A DNA stretch of 64,000 bases from Diphasiastrum complanatum. Lineage: Eukaryota; Streptophyta; Lycopodiopsida; Lycopodiales; Lycopodiaceae. Below, piece by piece: positions 22,768 to 32,933 of the stretch. The stretch spans positions 1,067,973 to 1,131,972 of the forward strand of contig CM055113.1 of the NCBI GenBank assembly GCA_029204225.1, read 5' to 3'. Numbering within the stretch: the stretch's first letter is position 1; each line of letters starts with the position of its first letter. A program made the translations under genes and the position numbers. Below the pieces are notes generated by a model that did not search any database, was not told where the DNA came from, and worked only from the letters and a program-made list of their open reading frames with translations.

Positions 22768-23262
22768 AATCTGATGTCCTCATCAGATGTCAAATTAAAG
22801 TAAAGGTGTCTCCCAATTAAAAATAACTATACATTTAACCTGCTTGGCACATTACTCAATTTACTGGCCACTTTGTATTGACATGGTAATTAGCACACCA
22901 CAAGTCGGAGGCTCAGCTCTTTGTATTGAAAAATTACATAACTTGAAAATATCACCTTGTCTGGGAAAAGCGTAGATTTTATATCGCTTATGTAAAACCC
23001 AAGAACCTTATTAACTGGTGATAGAGGCCTTTTTGTGAAATGTTTGCCTCTGTCGCTTCTGACTTTTGACTTTAGAACTCCTTTGAGCTCCTAATTTGTC
23101 CTTGATGCACTTTGTGTTGAGCTCCTTGAGCTCTAGATTTGATCAGTTCCGCACAGATATCAGGGCTCCCTAAGCCAAAGGATTTATCATTTGATTGCCC
23201 ACTTTATGGTCCACTCTTTGCCTTGATGCTTTTGCACCTTGATTTCTCTCCTTGTCCCAGTC
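22753..23262 (-). other. Gypsy-like spacer beside the polypurine tract
   Basis: Non-coding sequence with a hairpin around ATCTGATGTCCTCATCAGAT. It is repeated at 31214-31315 (inverted) and 37542-37890. It belongs to the internal 3' end of the family G element into which the Copia at 23268 inserted. Confidence 0.55.
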
Positions 23263-23267
23263 TGATC

Positions 23268-23911
23268 TGTGAAATATTTCAGATCCTTAAGATCCAATCT
23301 ACTTGAATGATCTTTGGTTAGAAAGAGAAATACACTGACAATCTCACCAATGTAGAAAAAATCAACATCTACACACAAAATGAGATGCGAACACCAATAG
23401 AACTTGATCAAACTTGAATGAAATGATAAAGTACTATTGTTGTCCGTACAAAACCAGTAAGCTACTGTATTTCACATGTGTGGATCCAAAAATAGCAAAT
23501 ATAGATCATTCTACACATAGAATTGCAAGCAATCACCAAGATAGTGTGGATAGTAGAACCCAAGAGAACCATGTACAAGCATGAAATGAGATAGAGAAGA
23601 GAGAAGATTGCTCTCTCCACAAGTTACATCCTTTTATAACCGGTCCAAACCCTATTTGGCCACTTGGCTTTCCCTCCAAAATGCTAACCCTACTAATTTT
23701 GGGTCTAGATTCAATGTACCCAACTATTCAAATTGAATCTACTCAAACTCGCATTTCAACTTTCCCACACTTTCAAAAAGTGTTTATTCAAATGAAATTT
23801 AGACTAATGAACTTTGAAAAGTCAGCCTCTAAGTCTAAAACAAGTTTTGGCCTCAATATGCCAAATATGAAAATATTGCAAAATGTGATGAAACTAGTTG
23901 AATCTTTCACA
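23268..23911 (-). repeat. Copia 3' LTR
   Basis: 644 bp, very similar to 28018-28666. It starts (on -) TGTGAAAGATTCAACTAG and ends near GAAATATTTCACA. The terminal inverted repeat has changed slightly relative to the 5' LTR. Confidence 0.85.
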
Positions 23912-23926
23912 GTCCCTCTTCAACTA
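23912..23926 (-). other. Polypurine tract
   Basis: On - TAGTTGAAGAGGGAC abuts the 3' LTR. Confidence 0.7.
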
Positions 23927-24017
23927 GTTTTAGCATAGACTTTGATAATACTCCAAGTGAAGTCCTATGCTTCATGAACAAGTCTTTTCCCAATTCTTTG
24001 GTGAAGATATCAGTTAT

Positions 24018-24980
24018 TCATTCCCTTGAAGACACATGTTGAAGCTCCACCTCCTTTTCAATGACTTGCTCCCTCACAAAATGATATTGTATCTCAATAT
24101 GCTTGCTCCTAGCATGGTTTTTGACAATAGAACTTTGATCCATCATAAGAATGATCTTCTTCCTGAGAATAGACCTCCTTTCAATAATCATGTAGTGCTC
24201 AAAATAGAAACAACCATAATTGATATAGAGAATAGTGTCCACCTGGAATGCTTCACTATTTCTTACATCAATTTTACATATCAAGATGTAACTATAACAT
24301 GAAGAATCAAATAGAATGTAAATGAAATGATTCCACCATGCTTCCAACTCTAAACTCTCTGGAAAAATACAGCAAACAAACAATAAATGTGAGTGATCAA
24401 CTTTTGCTTGCATGTCTCCTCCACCTTTGTCCTTTGTTGCCTTGTATCTACCACGATACTCCATGAATGAGCCTCCATCTTCATCTTGCCATAAGATGCC
24501 ATCATCACTTGATGACTTGACCATGAATGAGTGACATAATGAACCTCCAATAGTTTTATTTCCATCAACAAAACTAGCCAAGAATGCTAGTACAAATCCA
24601 ACATCAAAACAATGCTCACCAATGTAGCTAATTTTACCATATCTTGACGATTTGCACACATCCAAATGAAATTGCTCAAACATGAGATAGAACAAGTAAA
24701 GTAGACTTGAGCAATACTTCATTGCTGCTCCTTTGACCTTACTTGAGTCTTCAATATGCTGCAAAAACAGATCCATAACATCTTTGCCAATTACCTCTCC
24801 TTTGATGCTCTTGACTAGCTCCAAATTGTCAACTTCCCTTTTGACTAGTTGAAGCGCTTTGAAATCAAGCTCTCAACTTGATCTTCAACTTGACCATCAA
24901 AGTCACTAAACAAATTTTTTTTTTCCAAATCCATTACTTGACTTTACAGCAAGATAACATCCATCCACTTGCATAGCTCC
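24018..24980 (-). pseudogene. Replacement segment (copy 2) and RNase H terminus
   Basis: Read on -, an open frame of 268 codons (24824-24018) starts MELVKSIKGEVIGKDVMDLF and matches 18264-19055 on +. It lacks the RNase H motifs expected here. Only its last 30 residues or so are ordinary Copia: HARSKHIEIQYHFVREQV and VELQHVSSRE. The change from foreign to Copia sequence falls near MMDQSSIVKN. The replaced portion has no recognisable domain; it includes a hydrophobic stretch VGFVLAFLASFVDGNKTIGG. Confidence 0.6.
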
Positions 24981-25352
24981 ATGTACACAAGAAGATCCTC
25001 CAAAAGATGTTCCACTCTTCATAAGAGCTTGATACTCAAGATCCATTGCTTGGATCCACTCCGCTTCTTTCCTTGCTTGATCTACACTTGTAGGCTCATC
25101 CAAAGAGGTTAGGAAACCAATATAATTTCTAGAAACTACTTGCTTACCCTTTTGATCATATGTGAGCCTTGAAGGTACTTGTCTTTCTCTTGATGTTCTC
25201 CTTGGCTTTTGACTTGATGAAGGTCCATCATCACCACCATCCAAAGTAGGATCCTTCTCATCAACATCAAGAATGTTAGATCCATCCACTCTACCATCAA
25301 TCATGCTTGAAGACACTATTCCCCTCATAAAAAATGACATCTCTACCAACAA
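24906..25352 (-). pseudogene. Copia INT-RT linker and RT start
   Basis: The frame has a Ser/Asp-rich linker (DGGDDGPSSSQKPRRTSRER), then SLDEPTSVDQARKEAEWIQA and MDLEYQALMKSGT, the usual beginning of Copia RT. It then changes at once to sequence unlike RT (CVHGAMQVDGCYLAVKSS), the same block that lies at 18113 in copy 1. Confidence 0.75.
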
Positions 25353-26142
25353 TCACTTTGTTAGTAGAAGGAACGTAAACCTTGTAGGCTTTACTCACCT
25401 CACTATATCCAACAAAAATACCTCTTTTTGAAGATGGATCCTCCTTGGTCCTATCATCAAGAGTAATGTTGACATAGCATGTGCATCTAAAGGTTCTTAG
25501 AAAGTTGACACTCGTCCTCCTCTTGAATAGCATCTCAAAAGGCGTCCTTCCATCCAAAATAGTACTCGGCCACCTATTACACAAGAAACTTTCACATAAA
25601 GTCCTATGGTTCCTTTCAGCCACTCCATTTTGTTGTGGGGTCATTGATGTTGTATACTCCCACTTGATCCCATGCTCATCACAAAAGGCCTTGAACTTGT
25701 TAGATATGTACTCACCACCATTGTCACCTCTCAAGCACTTGATCTTTGTGGAAAATTGGTTCTCCCTTGCATTCTTGAACTTGAAAACGACATCATACAC
25801 TTCATCCTTGTTCTTTAGTAGATAAACCCAACAAAATCTACTAAAATCATCAATGAATGCTACATACATCTTAGCTCCACTATTGCTAATTGTAGTAAAT
25901 CCATGAATATCTAAATGTACAAGTTGAAAAGGCTTTGTAGATCTAGAAAAAGATCTAGTATAAGGTAGTCTATGTGACTTAGACAAAGCACAAGACTCAC
26001 AAGCATGCTTGACATTACTTAAGGAACTTGGAAGACCAATCACAATCTTCTTCCTTGCCATTACCTCCAATGACTTGAAGTTGAGGTGTCCCATCCTTTG
26101 TGCCAAACCTCTTGAATAGAAATTTGCTCCCTGGCAACACAT
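25297..26142 (-). pseudogene. Copia integrase with internal deletion
   Basis: It contains GHLNFKSLEVMA and CESC (zinc-binding half; the first His of WHRR is replaced, AQRMGH). The catalytic core has LVHLDIHG (Asp), LRGDNGGEYIS (Asp) and QQNGVAERNHRT (Glu), so D,D,E is complete. After RTLCES about 25 residues of the usual ...LPKTFWGEA... region are missing and the frame resumes at DGRTPFEMLF. It continues to the GIFVGYSEVSKAYKVY and VIVGRDVIF motifs. Confidence 0.85.
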
Positions 26143-26410
26143 CCAACTTGGTCAGCAATACACAAGCATCTAGTTTGAACAACTTCCCTTGTCTTTTACC
26201 TTTTTTTCCAATCAAGACATCCTTCCTTTTGATCAAACAAGCATCTCCATCAAACTCCCCCTTGAGGCCTTTACTTAGCATTTGACTCACACTAAGCAAA
26301 TTCTTGGTAATAGATGGAATAAACAAGACATGCTTCAAATGCACATTCCTATTTTTAGAGAGCAAAAATAGAAATTGTGCCAATCCCTTTGATTGCACAC
26401 CCACCATCAT
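26015..26410 (-). pseudogene. Copia pre-integrase segment
   Basis: It carries LKHVLFIPSITKNLLSVSQM, the pre-integrase (gag_pre-integrs) signature, then a Lys-rich piece. It is shifted one base relative to both the gag-protease frame before it and the integrase frame after it. Confidence 0.8.
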
Positions 26411-27443
26411 TGGCCATGTAGATCACCCTCTTGTCATCTCTATATGCCAACAAAGAAGTGAAGTACTCTTTGTGAAAGGTCATGTGTGAACTTGCTCCAC
26501 TATCAATCCACCAAGGATCTAGATATCCATCATTAGCAAGCATACATGAAGACATCACAAAAGCATCATCATTTGCATCTTGAACATCCAAACCATCCTC
26601 ATCAAGAGTAATATTACCTTGCTTGTCTCCTTGATCTCTCTTCTTCTTGTAGCACTCACTTGCAAAGTGTCCTTTGATGCCACAATAGAAGCACTTGAGC
26701 TTTGATCTATCCTTATTTTTGTCACTTGAAGAAGCATCAACTTGATCTTGCCCTTTATACCACTTACTTTTGGTTTTGCCCTTGAATTTGCCCTTTGTGA
26801 ACATAGCATCCTCTTGAAGTGTCCATGTAGATCCACCTCTTGCTTGAAGCCTATATTCCTCATTTATCAAGATCTCTTGAAGATCCATCAAACTTGGCAA
26901 ACTATTTTGAATAGCAATACTTTGAACAATGTTAGCATGAGCATCCAACAAGCCATTAAGAATTCCTTGAATAAGCTCTCCTTCCTTAATGCATTCATCT
27001 ATGCAAGCTAACTCGTCATTCAATGCTTTCATTCTCAAAACAAAAGTATTTGGACTTTCTTCATTCTTTTGCAAACAAGAAAAGATTTGTCTTCTAAGAG
27101 TCAACACTCTAGAAGTAGACTTGGATTCATAAAGTTTCTTCAATGAATTCCAAGCTTCCAAAGATGATGTGCACTTACCAACTTCCTTGAGAAGTTCATT
27201 AATAGCATTCATCTTTATAATGTGTAGAGCCTTTTTGGCCCTCTTGTCATACCTCACTTGATCTTGTTGTGTTTCTGGTCTCTCCTCCAAACCTACAACA
27301 ATATCCAAAACATCATTCATCTCAAGAAGTGACTCCATCCTCACTTTCCACAATGAATAGCTACCTAAGGTAAGCCTATCATTGGCTTCAACATGACTCC
27401 AATTGAGGTTGCCATGGAGCAATGACCTGATCTTCTCTTTCAA
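26355..27443 (-). CDS. Copia gag-protease
   Basis: 362 codons, uninterrupted. The N-terminal Copia gag domain (UBN2-type) has YSLWKVRMESLL, ALHIIKMNAINELL, LEAWNSLKKLYESKSTSRVL and LVQS-like IVQSIAIQ. The knuckle is CFYCGIKGHFASEC at about residues 250-263. The protease is WWIDSGASSHMTFHKEYF near residues 313-330, with D-S-G intact. The ATG at 27443 is about 560 bases from the PBS. This is the best-preserved coding piece in the window. Confidence 0.85.
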   Translation of the reverse strand: MKEKIRSLLHGNLNWSHVEANDRLTLGSYSLWKVRMESLLEMNDVLDIVVGLEERPETQQDQVRYDKRAKKALHIIKMNAINELLKEVGKCTSSLEAWNSLKKLYESKSTSRVLTLRRQIFSCLQKNEESPNTFVLRMKALNDELACIDECIKEGELIQGILNGLLDAHANIVQSIAIQNSLPSLMDLQEILINEEYRLQARGGSTWTLQEDAMFTKGKFKGKTKSKWYKGQDQVDASSSDKNKDRSKLKCFYCGIKGHFASECYKKKRDQGDKQGNITLDEDGLDVQDANDDAFVMSSCMLANDGYLDPWWIDSGASSHMTFHKEYFTSLLAYRDDKRVIYMANDGGCAIKGIGTISIFAL

Positions 27444-28005
27444 CCTGCTTCAATGCGCAAAGCACTCCTTTGAACAACAACAAATGCTTTCAAAAGAAAT
27501 CACCAAGATTTGAAACTATCTCACAAATTCACTTTTAGCACTTATCCAAACAAATCAACACATAGAATCATGGAATCTTGATCAACCTATGATCTATCCT
27601 CAATCTAATGAATTTTGCCACTTTCTAAGATTGAAACACACTCAAATGAAGTCCACAAAACCTCACTATCTAGAGATCCAATCAAAATTAGGGTTTTGAC
27701 AAAATCACAAAAAATTGACTATTCAAAATTTACATGCAAATGCTGAAAATTTGATATGCAATCTATAAGCCACCACTTAGGCTGAACCAATCATCCAAAA
27801 ATTGGCCAAATTCAGTATGTGAACTCAAAAATTGGAATTGATCAAGTATATTGACCTATTTAGTGTTTTGATCTACAAAAGATCCAATCTACAAAAGCAA
27901 AAAAATCCGATTTTGGTGTAGAATCCTCTCTAGCATGCTCTAGACTTGATATCTTCACCAAATCATTGATAGATCTGATTTTCTCCTTCATAACCTAAAA
28001 CACAA

Positions 28006-28017
28006 GCTCTAATGCCA
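28006..28017 (-). other. Primer-binding site
   Basis: On - TGGCATTAGAGC, immediately next to the 5' LTR. Two differences from the initiator tRNA-Met PBS. Confidence 0.75.
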
Positions 28018-28666
28018 TGTGAAAGATTTTAGATCCGTAAGATCCAATCTACTTGAATGATCTTTGGTTAGAAAGAGAAATACACTACCAATCTCACCAA
28101 TGTAGAAAAATCAGCATCTACACACAAAATGAGATGCGAACACCAATAGAGCTTGATCAAACTTGAATGAAATGATAAAGTACTGTTGTTTTCCGTACAA
28201 AACCAGCAAGCTAATGTCTTTCAAATGTGTGGATCCAAAAATAATAAATATAGATAATTCTACACATAGAATTGCAAGCAATCACCAAGATAGTGCACCA
28301 ATGGATATTAGAATCCAAGAGAACCATGTATAAGCATGAAATGTGATAGAGAATAGAGAAGATTGCTCTCTCCACGAGTTACATCCTTTTATAGAAGGTC
28401 CAAACCCTATTTGGCCACTTGGCTTTCCCTCCAAAATGCTAACCCTACTAATTTTGGGTCTAGATTCAATGTACTCAACTATTCTAATTGAATCTACTCA
28501 AACTCGCATTCTAACTTTCCCACACTTTCAAAAAGTGTCTATTCAAATGAAATTTAGACTAATGAATTTTGAAAAGTCAACCTCTAAGTCTAAAACAAGT
28601 TTTGGCCTCAATATGCCAAATATGATAATATTGCAAAATGTGAGGAACCTAGTTGAAGCTTTCACA
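28018..28666 (-). repeat. Copia 5' LTR
   Basis: 649 bp. On - it starts TGTGAAAGCTTCAACTAGG and ends ATCTTTCACA. It pairs with 23268-23911. Confidence 0.85.
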
Positions 28667-28671
28667 TGATC

Positions 28672-29050
28672 TTGATACTTTTTCTTTTTGGCTTTTTAAG
28701 GTAGGCAAAGATTGAGTACTCTGAAAAGTATCTCTCACTTAGCTTGAAGTAGTTGTCTTTGAATTAGCCCAAATGTAACCATTGACCTCGTGGAGAGCCA
28801 AGGGGTCGCACTAGTTTGATCCGCATACGAATTATCTCTTCGCGTTTGTTTGAAGCACCATGTCCGTCACGCAAAACATGACTTTCACAATTCCATCACT
28901 GGTCAGTTGTGTCACAGTCAAAAAAGGAAGTGTATATCTAGCTTGGCTTCAAGTAGCTCTCTTTGAATCAAACACGTGCACCCAGAGTTTGCAGTAGTCC
29001 AATTTCAATACGAATTGTCCCTTAGCGTCTGTTCAAAGTACCAAGTCTCA
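28672..29050 (-). other. Gypsy-like module M2, partial copy
   Basis: Non-coding. It repeats the start of 32934-34200 and 37890-39150 (CGTGGAGAGCCAAGGGGTCGC, GGCTTCAAGTAGCTCTCTTT). It is interrupted on its left by the Copia insertion and jumps at about 29050 into LTR G, so M1 and the PBS are deleted in this copy. Confidence 0.6.
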
Positions 29051-29051
29051 G

Positions 29052-29611
29052 GGAGCAGGGAACCATGACTTAGCTTCCCAGCCTTCAACTCTTGCCATTC
29101 AAACCCACTTGACATACAAGCAGCCAACTCGCCAACAACAATTAGACTTAACCCACTTGAAGTTCTGAAACCAACATTGAGATCCAACCTGGCGCAATGC
29201 CAGATAAGGGGTCCCAATGTGGGTGACTTCCTTCCAAGCAAGCTGCTCAAACTTAACTAACTCGAAGCTTTGTTACAAATGAGTAACATCCAAGTCGTCT
29301 GACTTACATCAGACTTAACTAACTCAAAGCTTCATCATGAGCGTTGTAAGCCAACCTGACGTCATGCCAGACTGGACAACCATAAACATGTAACTTCCAC
29401 CCCAGCAAGCCATCCAACTCAGCCAACATGTTAGAGCTCGTTCCCCAAGAGCTTAACCTATTCACGTTCATGCAAGGAACACTCATAACCACAAGTCGCA
29501 ACAAATATGGAGATAACCAGTTCCTGGATCGAATGGTCCCGACAGCATACCGCTGGCGCCACAGACCGAATGGCCCTGACGGCATACCGCTGGCGTCCCG
29601 ACTTGTTATTT
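29052..29611 (-). repeat. Gypsy-like LTR G, partial
   Basis: It matches 35703-36080 and 39695-40255 (AACCATGACTTAGCTTCCCAG, CAAGAGCTTAACC, GGCATACCGCTGGCGTCCCG). It stops at about 29611 where inverted spacer sequence begins. Confidence 0.65.
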
Positions 29612-31315
29612 TTTAATACAAAGTGCTGAGCCTCCGACTTGTGGTGTGCTAGTTACCATGTTAATAAAAAGTAAATTGAGTACTGTCAAAGTACAGCAAA
29701 ATGGACCAAGAATAGATCTAAATCAGATCCACAAGTGTGATTGGATGTTAGATTAGATCAACCTATCAATCTACACAAGATTAGATAGCATTTAGATCAA
29801 ATCTAGATGAATAAATCTAACAAGAACAATTATTATTGATCAAAACTTGTACTTGTTGTAAAAATTACAGCAAATAAGGATCCTAAAACACTTGAAATGA
29901 TGAGGGAAACAATAGATTATGATTTCATAAGATTAGCACAAGTTGAACCATCAAAATCCATTCAAAATCTATGCTTGAACCTCACTAAATGGCCCAAATC
30001 CTTGAAGAAGGCTTCACACGTGTGAAAGTACGGCCTCCCACAGTCTGAGTACTGTACACCAGACCTACATTCAATCCTATAATCATTAGTAATCACAAGT
30101 ACTCAAACAATTATGAACATAGAGAGCAATTGCACCATTATGAGAGAAAAATCATGAAATTGCTTGATTGATTTTGGTGAGATATCATCACCTATATATA
30201 CATGATCCATCACGTTTTTGGGCAGGTATGAGTAGCCCTAAACCTATCCCTAATGCTAATTTTGGTGGATCTTTCATCCCTACCAAGTTAGGGTTGGAAT
30301 CTTGGAGATCCCTCAACAATGCAAAAATTACCAAAAATAGCTCCTATTTTTTCTCCCTTGTATCTAAGCATAATTTGGACTCATTCCAAAGGTTCTAACA
30401 CTTAGGTCTACTTGAGAACATCCTTATGAATGGAATCCTATGCTATTTGGCACGTGTGACAAGCCACATCATGACCATCTAACTATTTACAAGTCATATG
30501 ACCAAAACTAGTCAAGCTAGAATTGTGAATTTTTAACACTTGTTGGTTTCACACGTGTGAAAAACTGTCAGAGTACGGATAGTAGGCTGAGAATAAAGTA
30601 TACTAAGCTTAGAACCCAATCAATGCATAAAAACACAAGACAAATAGAGAGAAAACACTAGAATTGCTCCAAAACCAAGATTTAGCTTCCATATCAATTA
30701 TGGCCAAATGAGCCACCATATATACACAAGAGCTGATGCTTACTCAGCTGATTTGGCACGTGTGAGGGTTCCTACTCATCAAAGGATCCACCAATAATCA
30801 TCAATATGGCACATGGACCAAGTTTCCTAACTTATAGCCACCTCCCTTGATTTTAGGCAATTTTCCTAATTTATAGGGACTTGCACAAATATCTACTACA
30901 AGTTGGATCTCACCTAATACTGATGTTTTGACATATGTGAGCAATCCTTGGCATGTGTGAGATCACTCCTATCCATGTGAAATAGCTTTTCCTACCAATA
31001 AAATGATGCCAAGTGGCATATAAGCTAGAAAACTAGATTTTGGCCATTTTAGCCACTAGATCTCAAATGAAATGGTATGTACAACCTATATGACTCATCT
31101 AAATGATAAATGCATTTAATTCACACGTGGGAACAGGCTCCACACATGTGTAACCATAATATGTACATGATTTTGGCCTAGATCAAGCATGATTTTAACA
31201 TTTTCACAAGTACTGTGCCAAGTAGCTTAAATGTATAGTTATTTTTAATTGGGAGACACCTTTACTTTAATCTAATATCTGATGAGGACATCAGATTTTA
31301 TACAAGTGGGGTGGA
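29612..31315 (+). other. Inverted gypsy spacer split by a probable solo LTR
   Basis: 29612-29683 and 31209-31315 join into one stretch that is the reverse complement of 37542-37730, ending in the polypurine tract AAGTGGGGTGGA (31304-31315). The 1.5-kb insert lies between. Confidence 0.7.
29679..31213 (-). mobile_element. Probable solo LTR flanked by AGTAC duplications
   Basis: AGTAC is at 29679-29683 and 31209-31213; between them the 1525-bp insert has TG...CA ends. It resembles 62624-63448 at both ends: GACCAAGAATAGATC near 29700 against 62646, and the ACACATGTGTAA-AC block near 31140 against 63381. In 62624-63448 a PBS follows on -, so the LTR orientation is -. It holds several CACGTG palindromes and about 700 bp not seen in the 63-kb copy. 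Confidence 0.75.
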
Positions 31316-31522
31316 TGTTGTAAAGCTACTTTTACAAGCTTTAATTCTGGCGCCACTGGCGCCAGCATTGCCCCCGGTGCTAGCAGTCTCACTGCTGCTC
31401 CCGGCATCACCGGTGCCGGCACCGGCGCCACTATGATCAGAATCCAATAGGTGCCAATTTCCTATGGCTGAAAATCTTTGATCGGTTCTAGCGAAGTCCA
31501 GAGAGCTCAGATCGATGTGCAA
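31298..31522 (-). CDS. GA/S-rich small ORF in LTR G, copy 2
   Basis: 74 codons, MHIDLSSLDFARTDQRFSAI to SSFTTSTPLV. Same layout as 22546-22767; the LTR here is inverted, so the ORF is on -, again antisense to its LTR. The frame is intact. Confidence 0.3.
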   Translation of the reverse strand: MHIDLSSLDFARTDQRFSAIGNWHLLDSDHSGAGAGTGDAGSSSETASTGGNAGASGARIKACKSSFTTSTPLV

Positions 31523-32518
31523 TCACCCACACATGATCTAGGCATGATTAAAGGAATCATGGGGATCAAAAAATTCTAGAGAGAGAAAGCATGCTTTACT
31601 AGCCTAGGTAGTGTACTTGGTATGAGGGGAGGTGGCGAATCCCACCACTACTACAACGGAGTGCGGGTTGAGACTCAGGACGAGCTCCAACCAAGTCTTA
31701 GCCTCCCTTGCTGGAATGTTGTCCTGGCGCCCGCCTTGGCATGCCATCGCCCTAGAGACTAGGGTCATTTACACACTTGAAATGTAACCTTCTTAGATCT
31801 ATTAATAAAGTGGGATTTTCCTCAAACTGACTTTGATTACCTTCTGGGTTTAAGTGTTCGGTAAAAGCGCCAGTTGTAAGGCCACTTCAAACTTTTTGAT
31901 CTGGCACATAGTTGAGGGTTGTATCCCAGGACGCCAGTGGTTTGCCTTCGGGACCATTCGGTTCGTGGCGCCAGCGGTATGCTATTGGGACCATTCGGTC
32001 CAGGCACTGGTTGTCTCCATATCTATTTTGGCTTGTGGTTCTGAGTGTTCCTTGCATGAATGTGAATGAGTTAGGCTCTTGGAGAATGGGCTCTAACCTG
32101 CAATCGGCTGAGTTGGATGGCTTGCTTGGGTGAAAGTTACTTGTTTATGGCTGTCCAGTCTAGCATGGCACCAAGTTGGCTTCTAGTGCTCGTGACGAAG
32201 CTTTGAGTTGCTTAAGTCCGATGAAAGTCATACGACTTGCTTGGAATGGATGTTACTCATTTGTAACGAAGCTTCAAGTTAGTTCACTTTGATGTATGTC
32301 GGACGGCTTGCTTGGAGGGAAGTCACCCACACAGGGACCCTTGATCTGGCATGGCACCAGGTTGGATCTCAATGTTGGTTTCAGAACTTCAAGTGGGTTA
32401 AGTCTGATCATTGTTGGCGAGTTGGCTGCTTGTATGTCAAGTGGGTTCGGATGGCAAGAGTTGAAGGCTGGGAAGCCAAGTCGTAGTTCCCGGCTCCCTT
32501 TGGGATGCCTGCGCTACA
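31316..32518 (+). repeat. Gypsy-like LTR G, + orientation
   Basis: It starts TGTTGTAAAGC right after the polypurine tract and ends GCCTGCGCTACA at 32518. Length is about 1.2 kb. It is inverted relative to most copies in the region, and the sequence beyond 32518 is an LTR G piece in the opposite orientation. Confidence 0.75.
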
Positions 32519-32933
32519 GCTGGCGTCCCGGGATATGACCCTCAGTTATGTGCCAGATAAAAAAGAAGCGGCCTTACAACTGGCGCTTTTATTGAACACT
32601 GAAATCCAGAAGGTAATCAAAGTTAGATTCAGGAAAATCCCACTTTAATAATAAATCTGAGATCCTAGTCTACGGGGCCCTGGCATGCCAAGGTGCACGC
32701 CTAGACAAGATTCCAGCAAATTTGTGATCGACCCTAGTCTACGGGGCCCGGGCATGCCAAGGTGCACGCCTAGACAAGATTCCAGCAAGGGAGGTTGATT
32801 GAGGCTCCAAATTTGATCAGTTCTGCACAGGCATGAGGGCTCCCTGAGCCAAAGAATTTATCATTTATTGCCCACTTTATGGTCCAGTCCGTGCCTTGAT
32901 GCTTTTGCACCTTGATTTCTCTCCTTGTCTCAG
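32519..32933 (-). repeat. Rearranged LTR G piece with a short tandem duplication
   Basis: It resumes LTR G in - orientation (GCTGGCGTCCCGGGATATGA) and runs to the CAGCAAGGGAGG block. A segment of about 65 bases containing CCTAGTCTACGGGGCCC and GGCATGCCAAGGTGCACGCC occurs twice in tandem (32664-32726 and 32731-32788). Confidence 0.65.

Larger units (their letters stand above)
23263..28671 (-). mobile_element. Copia retrotransposon with LTRs and TGATC target duplication
   Basis: LTRs at 23268-23911 and 28018-28666 face -, with termini TGTGAAAGAT...ATCTTTCACA (10-base inverted ends at the 5' LTR). TGATC flanks the element at 23263-23267 and 28667-28671. The uninterrupted target exists at about 32920-32960, where the same flanks are continuous. 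Gag, protease and integrase are recognisable but carry three frameshifts and an integrase deletion. Most of RT and RNase H is replaced by another segment. The element is therefore non-autonomous although recently mobile by structure. Confidence 0.9.

Noticed and set aside
31266-31310. CTGATGAGGAC hairpin suggesting a hammerhead ribozyme (retrozyme)
   Set aside because: The CTGATGA box is present, but no GAAA box or third helix follows in any of the three copies (22.77, 31.27 and 37.57 kb). It is a simple palindrome.
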